Assembly: GCF_000189755.2 (NCBI RefSeq)
Contig: NZ_KI912183.1
Span: 2,296,257 to 2,360,256, forward strand
Reading direction: 5' to 3'
Source of the DNA: Desulfotomaculum nigrificans DSM 574
Lineage (GTDB): Bacteria; Bacillota; Desulfotomaculia; Desulfotomaculales; Desulfotomaculaceae
DNA length: 64,000 nucleotides
The position numbers and the translations under genes were made by a program. The stretch's first letter is position 1. Every line of letters begins with the position of its first letter. A model generated the notes under the pieces. That model saw nothing but the letters and a program-made list of their open reading frames with translations. It did not search any database and was not told the origin of the DNA. Below, one piece after another: positions 44,398-52,498 of the stretch.

Positions 44398-45235
44398 AGT
44401 AGTAGGAGTCCGTTTTAAGAAGGCAGGTAAGGTATATTATTTTGACCCTATAGATATACCCCTGGCGTCAGGTGACCATGTGGTGGTGGAAACAACCAGG
44501 GGGGTTGAATATGGCGAAGTGGTAGTGGGGCCCCGGGAAGTGCCGGAAGATGAAGTGGTGGCACCTCTAAAACAAGTAATTCGTAAAGCCACTCCGGAGG
44601 ACGACCAACTGGTGCAGGCCAACAAGGAAAAAGAAAAGAAGGCCTTCCAGGTGGCTTTGGAAAAAATTGCTGCCCACGGTTTGCCTATGAAACTCATTGG
44701 TGTGGAGCAAACCTTTGACGGTAATAAAATTATTTTTTACTTCACGGCAGACGGACGTATTGATTTCCGTGAACTGGTGAAGGATTTGGCCGCTGTCTTT
44801 CGCACCAGGATTGAGCTGCGCCAAATTGGCGTACGGGACGAGGCCAAAATGATTGGGGGGCTGGGTTGCTGTGGCCGGGAGTTATGCTGTGCCTCCTGGT
44901 TGGCTGATTTTGCTCCGGTTTCCATTCGTATGGCCAAAGAACAAAACCTATCCTTAAACCCAACCAAGATTTCCGGAATTTGCGGCCGTCTAATGTGTTG
45001 CCTAAAATACGAAAATGATGTATATGAGGAAGCCAAGGAAGGATACCCCGAGGTTGGCACCCAGGTAGTAGCTCCGGAGGGGGAAGGGAAGATTGTAAGT
45101 ATTAATATCTTCCGTAAGACCGTAAGTGTTGAGCTGCAGGAAAGCAAGGCCATTCGTGAGTATACTCTGGATCAATTAAAAATAAAACAATGCCGAGGTG
45201 AATGCCACTGTGACTGCCCTGCCCGGCAGGATTAA
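44387..45235 (+). CDS. ricT: PSP1-domain protein RicT (YaaT)
   Basis: The 282-residue protein has the PSP1 fold with a Cys-rich middle part: GGLGCCGRELCC and ICGRLMCCLKYE. In Bacillus, RicT joins RicA and RicF in an iron-sulfur complex that aids RNase Y processing and sporulation. That role is inferred here. ATG 44387 is preceded by GGAGG at eight bases. It overlaps both neighbours, holB and yabA. Confidence 0.9.
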   Translation: MPVKVVGVRFKKAGKVYYFDPIDIPLASGDHVVVETTRGVEYGEVVVGPREVPEDEVVAPLKQVIRKATPEDDQLVQANKEKEKKAFQVALEKIAAHGLPMKLIGVEQTFDGNKIIFYFTADGRIDFRELVKDLAAVFRTRIELRQIGVRDEAKMIGGLGCCGRELCCASWLADFAPVSIRMAKEQNLSLNPTKISGICGRLMCCLKYENDVYEEAKEGYPEVGTQVVAPEGEGKIVSINIFRKTVSVELQESKAIREYTLDQLKIKQCRGECHCDCPARQD

Positions 45236-45521
45236 TCGTTTAGAACAGGCCCTGCGTCAAATATGTGACGAGGTGGATCGCCTGAAACAGGATGTAAAAC
45301 AACTGGAGGAGGAAAATGCCCGGCTGAGACGTGAAGTGGCTGGCATGTATTTGACTGACGGCCCGGAGGGTAGCGGGCAAAACAGGCCCGGTGCAAAGAA
45401 TCTATGGGACCTTTATGATAAAGGATTTCATATTTGCAATCTTTACTTTGGTAAGGGTAGAGAAGGGGAATGCATTTTTTGTTATGCCTTAATGAATAGA
45501 GGAGAGCAGCATGGAACGTAA
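45210..45521 (+). CDS. yabA: Replication initiation control protein YabA
   Basis: The 103-residue protein has an N-terminal coiled coil (about residues 8-50, RLEQALRQICDEVDRLKQDV and on) and a C-terminal zinc-binding part, HICNLYFGKGREGECIFC. YabA links DnaA and DnaN to limit replication initiation in Bacillus. GTG 45210 follows GAGGTG by about eleven bases and lies within ricT; ATG 45198 is too close. It overlaps rsmI by eleven bases. Confidence 0.85.
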   Translation: MTALPGRINRLEQALRQICDEVDRLKQDVKQLEEENARLRREVAGMYLTDGPEGSGQNRPGAKNLWDLYDKGFHICNLYFGKGREGECIFCYALMNRGEQHGT

Positions 45522-46362
45522 GGAGCCGGGAACCTTATATCTTTGTGCTACCCCCATAGGTAATTTGGAGGACATCACTTTAAGGGTCCTGCGCATTCTA
45601 AAAGAGGTGGACTGTATTGCTGCCGAGGATACCCGCCATACGCGTAAACTTTTGAGCCACTTTGAAATTCATACGCCCCTTACCAGTTATCACTCCTATA
45701 GCAGTGAAAGCAAGGAGGAGAGTCTCATCCAGCGTTTACTGCAGGGGCAGAATATTGCTTTAGTTTCAGATGCCGGATTGCCGGGCATTTCCGATCCCGG
45801 GGCGGACCTGGTACGCCAGGCCCTGGCCGAAAATATTAAGGTAGTGCCGGTACCTGGCCCTTCGGCCAGCTTGACCGCTTTGGTGGCCTCCGGGCTACCC
45901 ACCCATAAATTTGTCTTTGAAGGTTTTCTTTCTAATCAGCGTAAGTCCCGGAAAAAACAACTGCAGGAATTAAAGAGAGAGCAGCGGACCCTGATATTTT
46001 ACGAATCACCCCACCGGTTAACAGACACTTTAAAAGATATGTTGGAGGAACTGGGGGATCGCCCCTGTGCTGTGGCCCGGGAGCTGACCAAGCTACATGA
46101 AGAAATAAAGCGGGGCAAACTGTCGGAGTTGTTGCCATACTTTATCGAAAATCACCCCCGGGGGGAGATAACCATAATTGTGGGGGGCCTGCCTGAGGGT
46201 GAAATAACAGCGGCTGAAGTAGCAGAGTGGACTGATCTTTCGCTGTCTGACCATGTGGCCCTGTTAGAAGCGCAGGGCTTGGACAAAAAAGAAGCCATTA
46301 AGCAGGTGGCCAAGATCAGGGGCATTCCTAAAAGGGAAGTATATGCGAAGGTGCATACCTAA
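45511..46362 (+). CDS. rsmI: 16S rRNA 2'-O-ribose C1402 methyltransferase
   Basis: RsmI methylates the ribose of C1402 in the decoding centre. The 283-residue protein starts with LYLCATPIGNLEDITLRVLR and contains the SAM-site sequence VPGPSASLTALVASGL near residue 113. FYESPHRL near residue 165 belongs to the SpoU-unrelated tetrapyrrole methylase fold. It is the last gene of the overlapping tmk-rsmI group. Confidence 0.95.
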   Translation: MERKEPGTLYLCATPIGNLEDITLRVLRILKEVDCIAAEDTRHTRKLLSHFEIHTPLTSYHSYSSESKEESLIQRLLQGQNIALVSDAGLPGISDPGADLVRQALAENIKVVPVPGPSASLTALVASGLPTHKFVFEGFLSNQRKSRKKQLQELKREQRTLIFYESPHRLTDTLKDMLEELGDRPCAVARELTKLHEEIKRGKLSELLPYFIENHPRGEITIIVGGLPEGEITAAEVAEWTDLSLSDHVALLEAQGLDKKEAIKQVAKIRGIPKREVYAKVHT

Positions 46363-46371
46363 GCTTGCGGG

Positions 46372-46500
46372 TCATTCTCAGGGGTCAGCTGTTAGCCCAA
46401 GAGGTATTCCTCTGGGGTCAGCCGTTAGCCATTAGCTATTAGCTGTCAGTCCCAAAGCCAATAGCTAAAAGCCAACAGCTAGACCACAAAGTAGTGCCAA
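46372..46500 (+). repeat. Intergenic palindrome family, copy 9 (rsmI-abrB)
   Basis: GAGGTATTCCTCTGGGGTC, GCCGTTAGCCATTAGCTATT and the return arm GCCAATAGCTAAAAGCCAAC with AGCTAGACCACAAAG. It lies at the convergent junction of rsmI and abrB. Confidence 0.8.
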
Positions 46501-46533
46501 TAAGAAATGAGAGACTTAAGTGTCTCCCATTTG

Positions 46534-46800
46534 TTATACCGCCGCGTTTTGATTTTTAACACTTTCACTCATGGCAATGGCGCATTCCCGGCAAACCATC
46601 TTGTTTTTGTACAGGGTTACGTCCGAGGCGTTACCACAGAATACACATGCCGGCTCATATTTACGCAAGATAATTTTTTCGTTGTCGACATAAATTTCTA
46701 GGGCGTCTTTTTCGTCTATGCCCAATGTACGACGCAGCTCAATGGGGATAACCACCCGACCTAGCTCGTCCACCTTACGAACAATACCCGTGGATTTCAT
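46534..46800 (-). CDS. abrB: AbrB/SpoVT-type transition-state regulator
   Basis: The 88-residue protein has the N-terminal swapped-hairpin AbrB DNA-binding domain (STGIVRKVDELGRVVIPIEL and RRTLGI, residues 3-28). A C-terminal zinc-ribbon-like segment has CVFC and CREC pairs, which differs from the B. subtilis AbrB tail. AbrB proteins repress stationary-phase genes in growth. Divergent placement from metG matches abrB-metS in Bacillus. GGGAGGGGAAGCGGA precedes the start. Confidence 0.88.
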   Translation of the reverse strand: MKSTGIVRKVDELGRVVIPIELRRTLGIDEKDALEIYVDNEKIILRKYEPACVFCGNASDVTLYKNKMVCRECAIAMSESVKNQNAAV

Positions 46801-46943
46801 TCCGCTTCCCCTCCCTGGCTAAGATTCGACAATATACCAGAATTTGCTACATCTAAATCATACCAGTGATAACCGAAACAGTCAATATTTTACTATTGTT
46901 TTTATAAATTATTAAGTATATCTTTGTCCCCTGTTGTAAAAAC

Positions 46944-46971
46944 TTGACAGGTAACCTAATTTTTTTATAAA
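46944..46971 (+). promoter_or_regulatory. Promoter of the metG T-box
   Basis: TTGACA (46944-46949), a 16-base spacer and TATAAA (46966-46971), directly ahead of the T-box leader. Confidence 0.7.
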
Positions 46972-46984
46972 ATCGAAATATTAA

Positions 46985-47245
46985 AGGCGATTATGGGGAT
47001 GAGTAAAGCGGTAAACCCTTTCAGAGAGCGGGGGATGGTGCAAGCCCGCAGGGAGACCCGTTTGAACATGGCCCCGGAGCTGTCGGTTCGAAGGATTAAT
47101 CCATTAGGGCCGGTCGGTTAAGCACCGTTATTGCTTATTAAGTGTTATTTTAGCACTTGCTGAGGCTGTTGCCGTGAGGCGACGGTAAATCAGGGTGGTA
47201 CCGCGGAAACAACTCCGCCCCTGTACAGGGGGGCGGAGTTTTATT
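46985..47245 (+). promoter_or_regulatory. T-box riboswitch, methionine (AUG)
   Basis: The T-box sequence AGGGTGGTACCGCGG lies at 47192-47206. The specifier loop reads GAAC-ATG, with ATG at 47068-47070, and the distal stem I has TCAGAGAGCGG. The terminator arms AACTCCGCCCC and GGGGCGGAGTT (within 47211-47240) are followed by TTATTTTT. Uncharged tRNA-Met should allow read-through into metG. Confidence 0.95.
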
Positions 47246-47282
47246 TTTAAATTTATGGTTTTGGAAAGGAAGGTAGATATTT

Positions 47283-48827
47283 TTGGCTAAGCCTACTTTT
47301 TACATTACCACACCCATTTATTATCCCAGCGACAAATTACATATTGGCCATGCTTACACCACGGTGGCTGCCGATGCCATGGCTCGCTTTAAGCGGCTGA
47401 CCGGCTATGATGTTTGGTTTTTGACCGGCTCCGATGAACACGGGCAAAAGATTGAACGGGCTGCCAAAGCCAAAAACCAGACCCCCAAAGAATATGTGGA
47501 TCATATCGTTGATGGGTTTAAAAAGTTATGGAGTCGGCTGGATGTCAGCTATAACGATTTCATCCGCACCACTGATGAACGGCACCGGAAAGTTGTGCAG
47601 CAAATCTTCCAACAATTATATGACCAGGGGGATATTTATAAATCTGAATATGAAGGCTGGTATTGCACCCCCTGCGAAACCTTCTTTACCGAGTACCAAT
47701 TAGTTGAAGGCAAATGTCCGGACTGTCAGCGGGAGGTAGAAAAAGTTCGGGAGGAAAGCTACTTCTTCCGCCAGTCTAAATATGCCGAGCGCTGGCTTAA
47801 GTTTATTGAAGAAAATCCTGATTTTATTCAACCGGTATCCCGCCGCAACGAGATGGTCAGCTTTGTTAAGCAAGGACTGGAGGACCTGTGTGTTTCTAGA
47901 ACCACCTTTGATTGGGGCATCCCGGTTCCCTTTGATCCCAAGCATGTGGTTTATGTTTGGGTAGACGCCTTAACCAACTATATTTCCGCCCTGGGCTACG
48001 GTTCTGAGGATGACAGTCTTTACCGGAAGTTCTGGCCGGCTGATATTCACCTGGTGGGCAAGGATATCGTTCGCTTCCATACTATTATTTGGCCCATTAT
48101 GCTGATGGCCCTTAATTTACCTCTGCCGAAAAAAGTTATCGGGCACGGGTGGTTATTGCTGGACAGCGGCAAAATGTCCAAATCAAAAGGTAATGTGGTG
48201 GACCCCCATACGCTGGTGGATAAGTACGGGGTGGATGCGGTACGTTACTTCCTGTTAAGGGAATTGCCCTTTGGTTCCGACGGTTTATATTCCGAAGAAG
48301 CCCTGGTTAAGCGGATTAATACCGACCTGGCCAACGATTACGGGAATTTACTGTCGCGCTCGGCCACTATGGTGCAGAAGTACCAGGAGGGAGTATTGCA
48401 AGCTCCCGGCCCGGCGGCAGGGCCCGATGCGGAGTTGATTGATCTGGCCATCAATACACCTAAACTGGTGGCTGAATATATGGATAAGAGCGAGATTTCC
48501 AACGCCCTGGCCGCCATCTGGCAGTTAGTGGGCCGGGCCAATAAATATCTGGAGGAAACCGCCCCCTGGTCCCTGGCCAAGGCCGGCCAACCGGAAAGAC
48601 TAAATACCGTCCTTTATAATGTGGCCGAAGTGGTCAGGTTTGTCACCATTATGGCCAGTCCCTTTATGCCTAACCTGCCGCAGCGAGTGTGGCCGCAACT
48701 GGGTATTGCTGATAAACCGGAACTGCACACATGGGAAAGCCTGCGCTGGGGCAGCCTGCCTGCCGGTACCACCGTGCAGCGGGGAGAAGTGCTGTTTCCG
48801 AGGATAGACTTGAAGAGCCTGGGCTAA
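47283..48827 (+). CDS. metG: Methionine--tRNA ligase
   Basis: The 514-residue enzyme has the class I HIGH-like motif (KLHIGHAYTTVAADA near residue 19), zinc Cys pairs in CTPCETFF and CPDCQREV, and KMSKSKG near residue 300. It ends after the anticodon-binding domain and lacks the C-terminal tRNA-binding domain found in longer Bacillus-type enzymes. The start is TTG 47283 with AAAGGAAGG upstream. It is controlled by the methionine T-box. A repeat element begins at its stop codon. Confidence 0.95.
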   Translation: MAKPTFYITTPIYYPSDKLHIGHAYTTVAADAMARFKRLTGYDVWFLTGSDEHGQKIERAAKAKNQTPKEYVDHIVDGFKKLWSRLDVSYNDFIRTTDERHRKVVQQIFQQLYDQGDIYKSEYEGWYCTPCETFFTEYQLVEGKCPDCQREVEKVREESYFFRQSKYAERWLKFIEENPDFIQPVSRRNEMVSFVKQGLEDLCVSRTTFDWGIPVPFDPKHVVYVWVDALTNYISALGYGSEDDSLYRKFWPADIHLVGKDIVRFHTIIWPIMLMALNLPLPKKVIGHGWLLLDSGKMSKSKGNVVDPHTLVDKYGVDAVRYFLLRELPFGSDGLYSEEALVKRINTDLANDYGNLLSRSATMVQKYQEGVLQAPGPAAGPDAELIDLAINTPKLVAEYMDKSEISNALAAIWQLVGRANKYLEETAPWSLAKAGQPERLNTVLYNVAEVVRFVTIMASPFMPNLPQRVWPQLGIADKPELHTWESLRWGSLPAGTTVQRGEVLFPRIDLKSLG

Positions 48828-49046
48828 AGGGTATTCCACCGGGGTCGCGCTGTTAGCTATTAGCCTTGTGGGTACTCCTTTGGGGTCCTGTTGTTGGACT
48901 TATGGGCATTTCTCTTTAGTCCTGTATTCGGCAGTAACAGGACCCCAAATTAAATCCCCAAAGGCTAGCAACTGGACCCCAAAGAATAGCCCCATAGGCT
49001 AATAGCGAATAGCGAACAGCGAACACAGAAGGAATACCCCATAGAA
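48828..49046 (+). repeat. Intergenic palindrome family, copy 10 (metG-tatD)
   Basis: The element opens with AAGGGTATTCCACCGGGGTC and includes CTCCTTTGGGGTCCTGTTGT. It ends with GGCTAATAGCGAATAGCG and AAGGAATACCCC. About 110 bp of its middle are also found in copy 11 with few changes (for example AACTGGACCCCAAAGAATAG against GACTGGACCCCAGAGAATAG). Confidence 0.85.
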
Positions 49047-49060
49047 GGAGGTCTTACCCT

Positions 49061-49849
49061 ATGCTCATCGACTCCCACGCTCACTTGGATAATGAGCGTT
49101 TTGATGATGACCGGGCGGCGGTTATTGGCCGTTGCCGGGAGGAATTAAATGCCGTTATCAACGTGGGATATGATATGGAATCTTCCCGCCGGTCCATTGC
49201 TCTGGCTGAAGAGTTTCCTTTTATCTATGCCGCCGTAGGGGTGCACCCCCATGATGCCAAAGAGGCGCCGGGGGATTACCTGGATCAATTAAAGCAAATG
49301 GCCGCTCATCCCAAAGTGGTGGCCATTGGTGAAATTGGGCTGGACTATTACTACGACCTGTCACCCCGGGATGTTCAACAAAGGAGTTTTCAAGAGCAGT
49401 TGCTGCTGGCTAAGGAGCTTGATCTGCCCTTTATCATCCATGATCGGGATGCCCATGGCGATATCATGCAGATACTTCGGCAAGCAGGCCCTTACCCGGC
49501 CGGCGGGGTGATGCATTGTTTTTCCGCCAGTTGGGAAATCGCCCAGGAGTGTATGAAACTGGGCTTATATATCTCCCTTGCCGGGCCGGTAACCTTTAAT
49601 AATGCCGGCAAATTGAAAGATATTGCGGTAAAGGTGCCTCTGGAGCGGTTGCTGGTGGAAACCGACTGTCCCTACCTGACACCGGTTCCCTACCGGGGTA
49701 AACGCAACGAACCAGCCTATGTCCGTCATGTGGTCAATCATATTGCCCAGTTAAGGGGCATGAATCCGGAGGAACTGGCCAACATCACAGCGGCCAATAC
49801 CATAAGCCTGTTTAAGTTGGAATTAACAGAGGAGACTGATGATGAGTAA
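49061..49849 (+). CDS. tatD: TatD family metal-dependent deoxyribonuclease
   Basis: The 262-residue TIM-barrel protein begins LIDSHAHLDNERFDDD, with the first metal-binding His pair. It continues with IGEIGLDYYY (metal Glu near residue 91), IHDRDAHGD, MHCFSAS and VETDCPYLTP near residue 204, the metal-binding Asp. TatD proteins act as 3'-5' DNases in repair. It follows metG as yabD does in Bacillus and overlaps cobO by eleven bases. Confidence 0.93.
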   Translation: MLIDSHAHLDNERFDDDRAAVIGRCREELNAVINVGYDMESSRRSIALAEEFPFIYAAVGVHPHDAKEAPGDYLDQLKQMAAHPKVVAIGEIGLDYYYDLSPRDVQQRSFQEQLLLAKELDLPFIIHDRDAHGDIMQILRQAGPYPAGGVMHCFSASWEIAQECMKLGLYISLAGPVTFNNAGKLKDIAVKVPLERLLVETDCPYLTPVPYRGKRNEPAYVRHVVNHIAQLRGMNPEELANITAANTISLFKLELTEETDDE

Positions 49850-50372
49850 CCAAAAAGGCTTGGTACTGGTTTTCACCGGCAACGGTAAGGGTAAAACCAC
49901 CGCTGCCCTGGGTTTGGCCCTGCGGGCCTGGGGTCACGACATGAAGGTGCTGGTGCTACAGTTTATCAAGAGTCAACAGTGCGGCGAACACCTGGCTGCC
50001 CAGCGGATGCAACCGGGTTTGGAAATCAGACCCCTGGGCCTGGGATTCATTAACTTTAATGATCCGGCGGATGTGGCCAGACAGCGGGAGGCGGCCAGAG
50101 CCGCCTTAAGTAGCGTGGCAGCGGCTATGTCGGCCGGGAAATACCAGGTGCTAATATTAGATGAAGTACTTTATGCCCTGAAATATGGTCTGCTGGAGTT
50201 AGCCGATGTGCTTAAATTGATCAAACAAAAACCGGCGGATTTGCATCTGGTGCTTACCGGCAGAGATGTTCCCCAAGAAATTGTTCAATTAGCAGACCTG
50301 GTTACTGAGATGAAGGAAATAAAACATCCCTTTAAAGAGGGTATACCGGCGCAGAAGGGAATAGAATTCTAG
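49839..50372 (+). CDS. cobO: Cob(I)yrinic acid a,c-diamide adenosyltransferase
   Basis: The 177-residue protein is of the CobO/CobA/BtuR type with the P-loop FTGNGKGKTTAALGLALRAW at residues 12-31. LILDEVLYALKYGLL near residue 105 and LTGRDVPQEI are family segments. It adds the adenosyl group to cobalt in corrinoid synthesis. The start is ATG 49839 or the next ATG at 49842, inside tatD. No other cobalamin gene lies in the window. Confidence 0.9.
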   Translation: MMSNQKGLVLVFTGNGKGKTTAALGLALRAWGHDMKVLVLQFIKSQQCGEHLAAQRMQPGLEIRPLGLGFINFNDPADVARQREAARAALSSVAAAMSAGKYQVLILDEVLYALKYGLLELADVLKLIKQKPADLHLVLTGRDVPQEIVQLADLVTEMKEIKHPFKEGIPAQKGIEF

Positions 50373-50600
50373 GGGTTATTGCTTTGGGGTCAGCTGTTCG
50401 CCATTAGACTAATGGGCATTCCTTAGGGGTCCTGTTGTTGGACTTATGGGTCCCTTCTCTTTGGTCCTGTTTTTCCGGCCATTAACAGAACCATAAATTT
50501 AATCCCCAAAGGCTAGTGACTGGACCCCAGAGAATAGCCCAGTAGGCTAAAAGCGAAAGGCTAAAAGCGAATGGCTAATAGCTAATAGCCAGAAATCCGG
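50373..50600 (+). repeat. Intergenic palindrome family, copy 11 (cobO-cyclase)
   Basis: GGGGTTATTGCTTTGGGGTC opens the element and GGCTAATAGCTAATAGCC lies near its end. The middle (GGGGTCCTGTTGTTGGACTT) is shared with copy 10, so the two elements flanking tatD-cobO are paralogous. Confidence 0.85.
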
Positions 50601-50610
50601 AGGGGTTTTA

Positions 50611-51252
50611 TTGAAAATCATCGACTTAACCCACCCTATTACGCCAACTATGCCTGTGTATCCCGGTACTGAACAGCCGGGACTTGTTCCTGCTTGTACC
50701 ATAGAAAAGGATGGCTTTCGGGAAACAAAATTAACCATGTATTCCCATACCGGGACGCACATGGATAGCCCGGCGCACCTGTTTAAGCAGGGCAAAACGC
50801 TGGATGCTTTTACCCCAGAGTATTTTTACGGACCGGCCATGATTTTAGATGTGTCGGCTAAGACCGGGGAAATAGGGGTTGCCGATTTAGTTTCTTATCA
50901 GGAAGTTCTGGCCCGGGTGAATTTTTTGCTCCTTTATACCGGTTGGCATAATTTTTGGGGTGACGAGAAATATTTTGCGGGTTTTCCCGTCCTATCCCCG
51001 GAGGCTGCCCGGTGGCTAACTAAATTCCCGCTTAAAGCCGTTGGGGTTGATGCCATTTCCATTGATCAAGTAACCCCCACCGGTACCCTGCCCATTCATC
51101 AAACATTATTGGCTAATGATATATTAATTGTGGAAAACCTGACTAATTTAAACCGGTTGGCGGGAAAGAAGTTTATCTTCTGCTGTTTACCCTTAAACAT
51201 TTACCAGGCAGACGGTGCCCCGGTGCGGGCTATAGCAATTATTAACGAGTAA
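50611..51252 (+). CDS. Cyclase/kynurenine formamidase-like hydrolase
   Basis: The 213-residue protein belongs to the metal-dependent cyclase family. It starts MKIIDLTHPITPTMPVYPG and has the HxGTHxDxPxH metal motif (HTGTHMDSPAH, about residues 46-56). Members hydrolyse N-formylkynurenine or related amides; the substrate here is unknown and no tryptophan-degradation genes lie nearby. The start is TTG 50611, nine bases after GGAGGGG. A bidirectional terminator separates it from the convergent SPOCS gene. Confidence 0.85.
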   Translation: MKIIDLTHPITPTMPVYPGTEQPGLVPACTIEKDGFRETKLTMYSHTGTHMDSPAHLFKQGKTLDAFTPEYFYGPAMILDVSAKTGEIGVADLVSYQEVLARVNFLLLYTGWHNFWGDEKYFAGFPVLSPEAARWLTKFPLKAVGVDAISIDQVTPTGTLPIHQTLLANDILIVENLTNLNRLAGKKFIFCCLPLNIYQADGAPVRAIAIINE

Positions 51253-51255
51253 CAC

Positions 51256-51287
51256 AACAATAACGGGGAGGCCTCCCCGTTATTGTT
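51256..51287. terminator. Bidirectional terminator
   Basis: AACAATAACGGGGAG and CTCCCCGTTATTGTT pair perfectly between the convergent cyclase and SPOCS genes, with A/T-rich flanks on both sides. Confidence 0.9.
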
Positions 51288-52309
51288 TAAGTACCGGCCA
51301 CACCGAAGGTTGCGTCATCAATCAAAGCAGTGCAGGTATTCCAAGTCTCAGGTGTGAAGCTAAAGGCCACCATGGCTGAGTTGGTGCCTGCGGGAGCGGT
51401 GCCGGAAATTCTAAACTGGCTATAGTTATTAGGACTTAATTGTTGTGACGAAATGGCTTGCGACCGGGTATCAATTACATTGCCTAGGGCATCCAAGAAC
51501 ATGATCTGGGCCTGCAAGGTAAATCCGCAAGGATCCCGGGGAACTTCTATGGAACGGGTCCAGAAGGTTAATTCATAGGTGGTTCCGGCGGCCACATCGG
51601 CAATATTTTGGGATAGGGCAGCGGGTAAAGTGGGGCAGCAACCTAAAGCTGCGGCCAGGCCGGACCTGCCGTTGGGATTGGGGCAAACATTATTACTTTG
51701 CCAGAGGGCAGGTGTGTTGCCAATCCAATTCTCAAAGCTCTCATCCTGGATTCCTGCGGTGGCACCGGGAACAGCGGGACAAACGGCTACCCATAGCTGA
51801 CGCTGTTCCACAAATTTTAACACAAAGGAAACGGTGGCCACCTGTTGAATTTTAGTGGGCCTGGGGAGTTGGAAGTCAATATCAAGGGTCACATTACGGA
51901 AATCAATTTCCAGGTTACCGGGGTCCATTACCTCAATGGGTGGCTCTATGGTTACAGCCTTGGTAAAGGGAACATCTTCACCCATATGACGTACCTGGTC
52001 ATCTTTATTCACAAAGTAAATTTGCTTGTGGATAGTACCGTGCACATTAACACTGCGAATGGTGGCAGGACCGGTGGGACAAGGGGCACCAAAGTGTTTA
52101 GTGGCCTTTGGCGGGCAGGGTACCGCCCTGGTGCCATGGGGTCCGGAAAAGACGGCATCAGCCTCTAAATCTCGAACCACCACATCAATATGGTCTACCT
52201 TTTTAGCTTGCTCATCAAGACAAGTGACATTATTCACAGTTACTGAGGCAGGTTGCTCACCTATCACCAGCGGTAATTTAACTAACTGGCAGGTAGTGCC
52301 GTTAGGCAT
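51287..52309 (-). CDS. SPOCS (DUF3794) domain protein with C-terminal carbohydrate-binding-like domain
   Basis: The 340-residue protein has no signal peptide. Residues 1-170 resemble the SPOCS/DUF3794 domain found in spore-coat and morphogenetic proteins (PLVIGEQPASVTVNNVTCLD, then KQIYFVNKDDQVRHMGEDVPF). Residues 195-340 look like a CBM-type beta-sandwich (DESFENWIGNTPALWQSNN, then TTYELTFWTRS and DDATFGV). A spore-surface role is inferred from the domains. AAAGGAGG precedes the ATG, and a sigma-E-like promoter lies upstream. Confidence 0.75.
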   Translation of the reverse strand: MPNGTTCQLVKLPLVIGEQPASVTVNNVTCLDEQAKKVDHIDVVVRDLEADAVFSGPHGTRAVPCPPKATKHFGAPCPTGPATIRSVNVHGTIHKQIYFVNKDDQVRHMGEDVPFTKAVTIEPPIEVMDPGNLEIDFRNVTLDIDFQLPRPTKIQQVATVSFVLKFVEQRQLWVAVCPAVPGATAGIQDESFENWIGNTPALWQSNNVCPNPNGRSGLAAALGCCPTLPAALSQNIADVAAGTTYELTFWTRSIEVPRDPCGFTLQAQIMFLDALGNVIDTRSQAISSQQLSPNNYSQFRISGTAPAGTNSAMVAFSFTPETWNTCTALIDDATFGVAGT

Positions 52310-52368
52310 TTGTCAATACCTCCTTTTAAAATTTATCTCGGGATCAGTTCACACATGACCGGTAGTAT

Positions 52369-52394
52369 ATTATATGGCTTAATTTTTTGAATAC
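52369..52394 (-). promoter_or_regulatory. Possible sporulation (sigma-E-like) promoter of the SPOCS gene
   Basis: On the minus strand GTATTC (52394-52389) and CATATAAT (52376-52369) are 12 bases apart. The -10 resembles the CATA-AT core of mother-cell promoters. The match is partial. Confidence 0.35.
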
Positions 52395-52498
52395 GGCCAG
52401 TCCTATGAGATTAAACCAAGCTATTTTTTTAATCAACTAATAAACCCCTACCAATTTGGCATTTTTTTACACTGGGCTGAATATATTACTTTAGGCGG

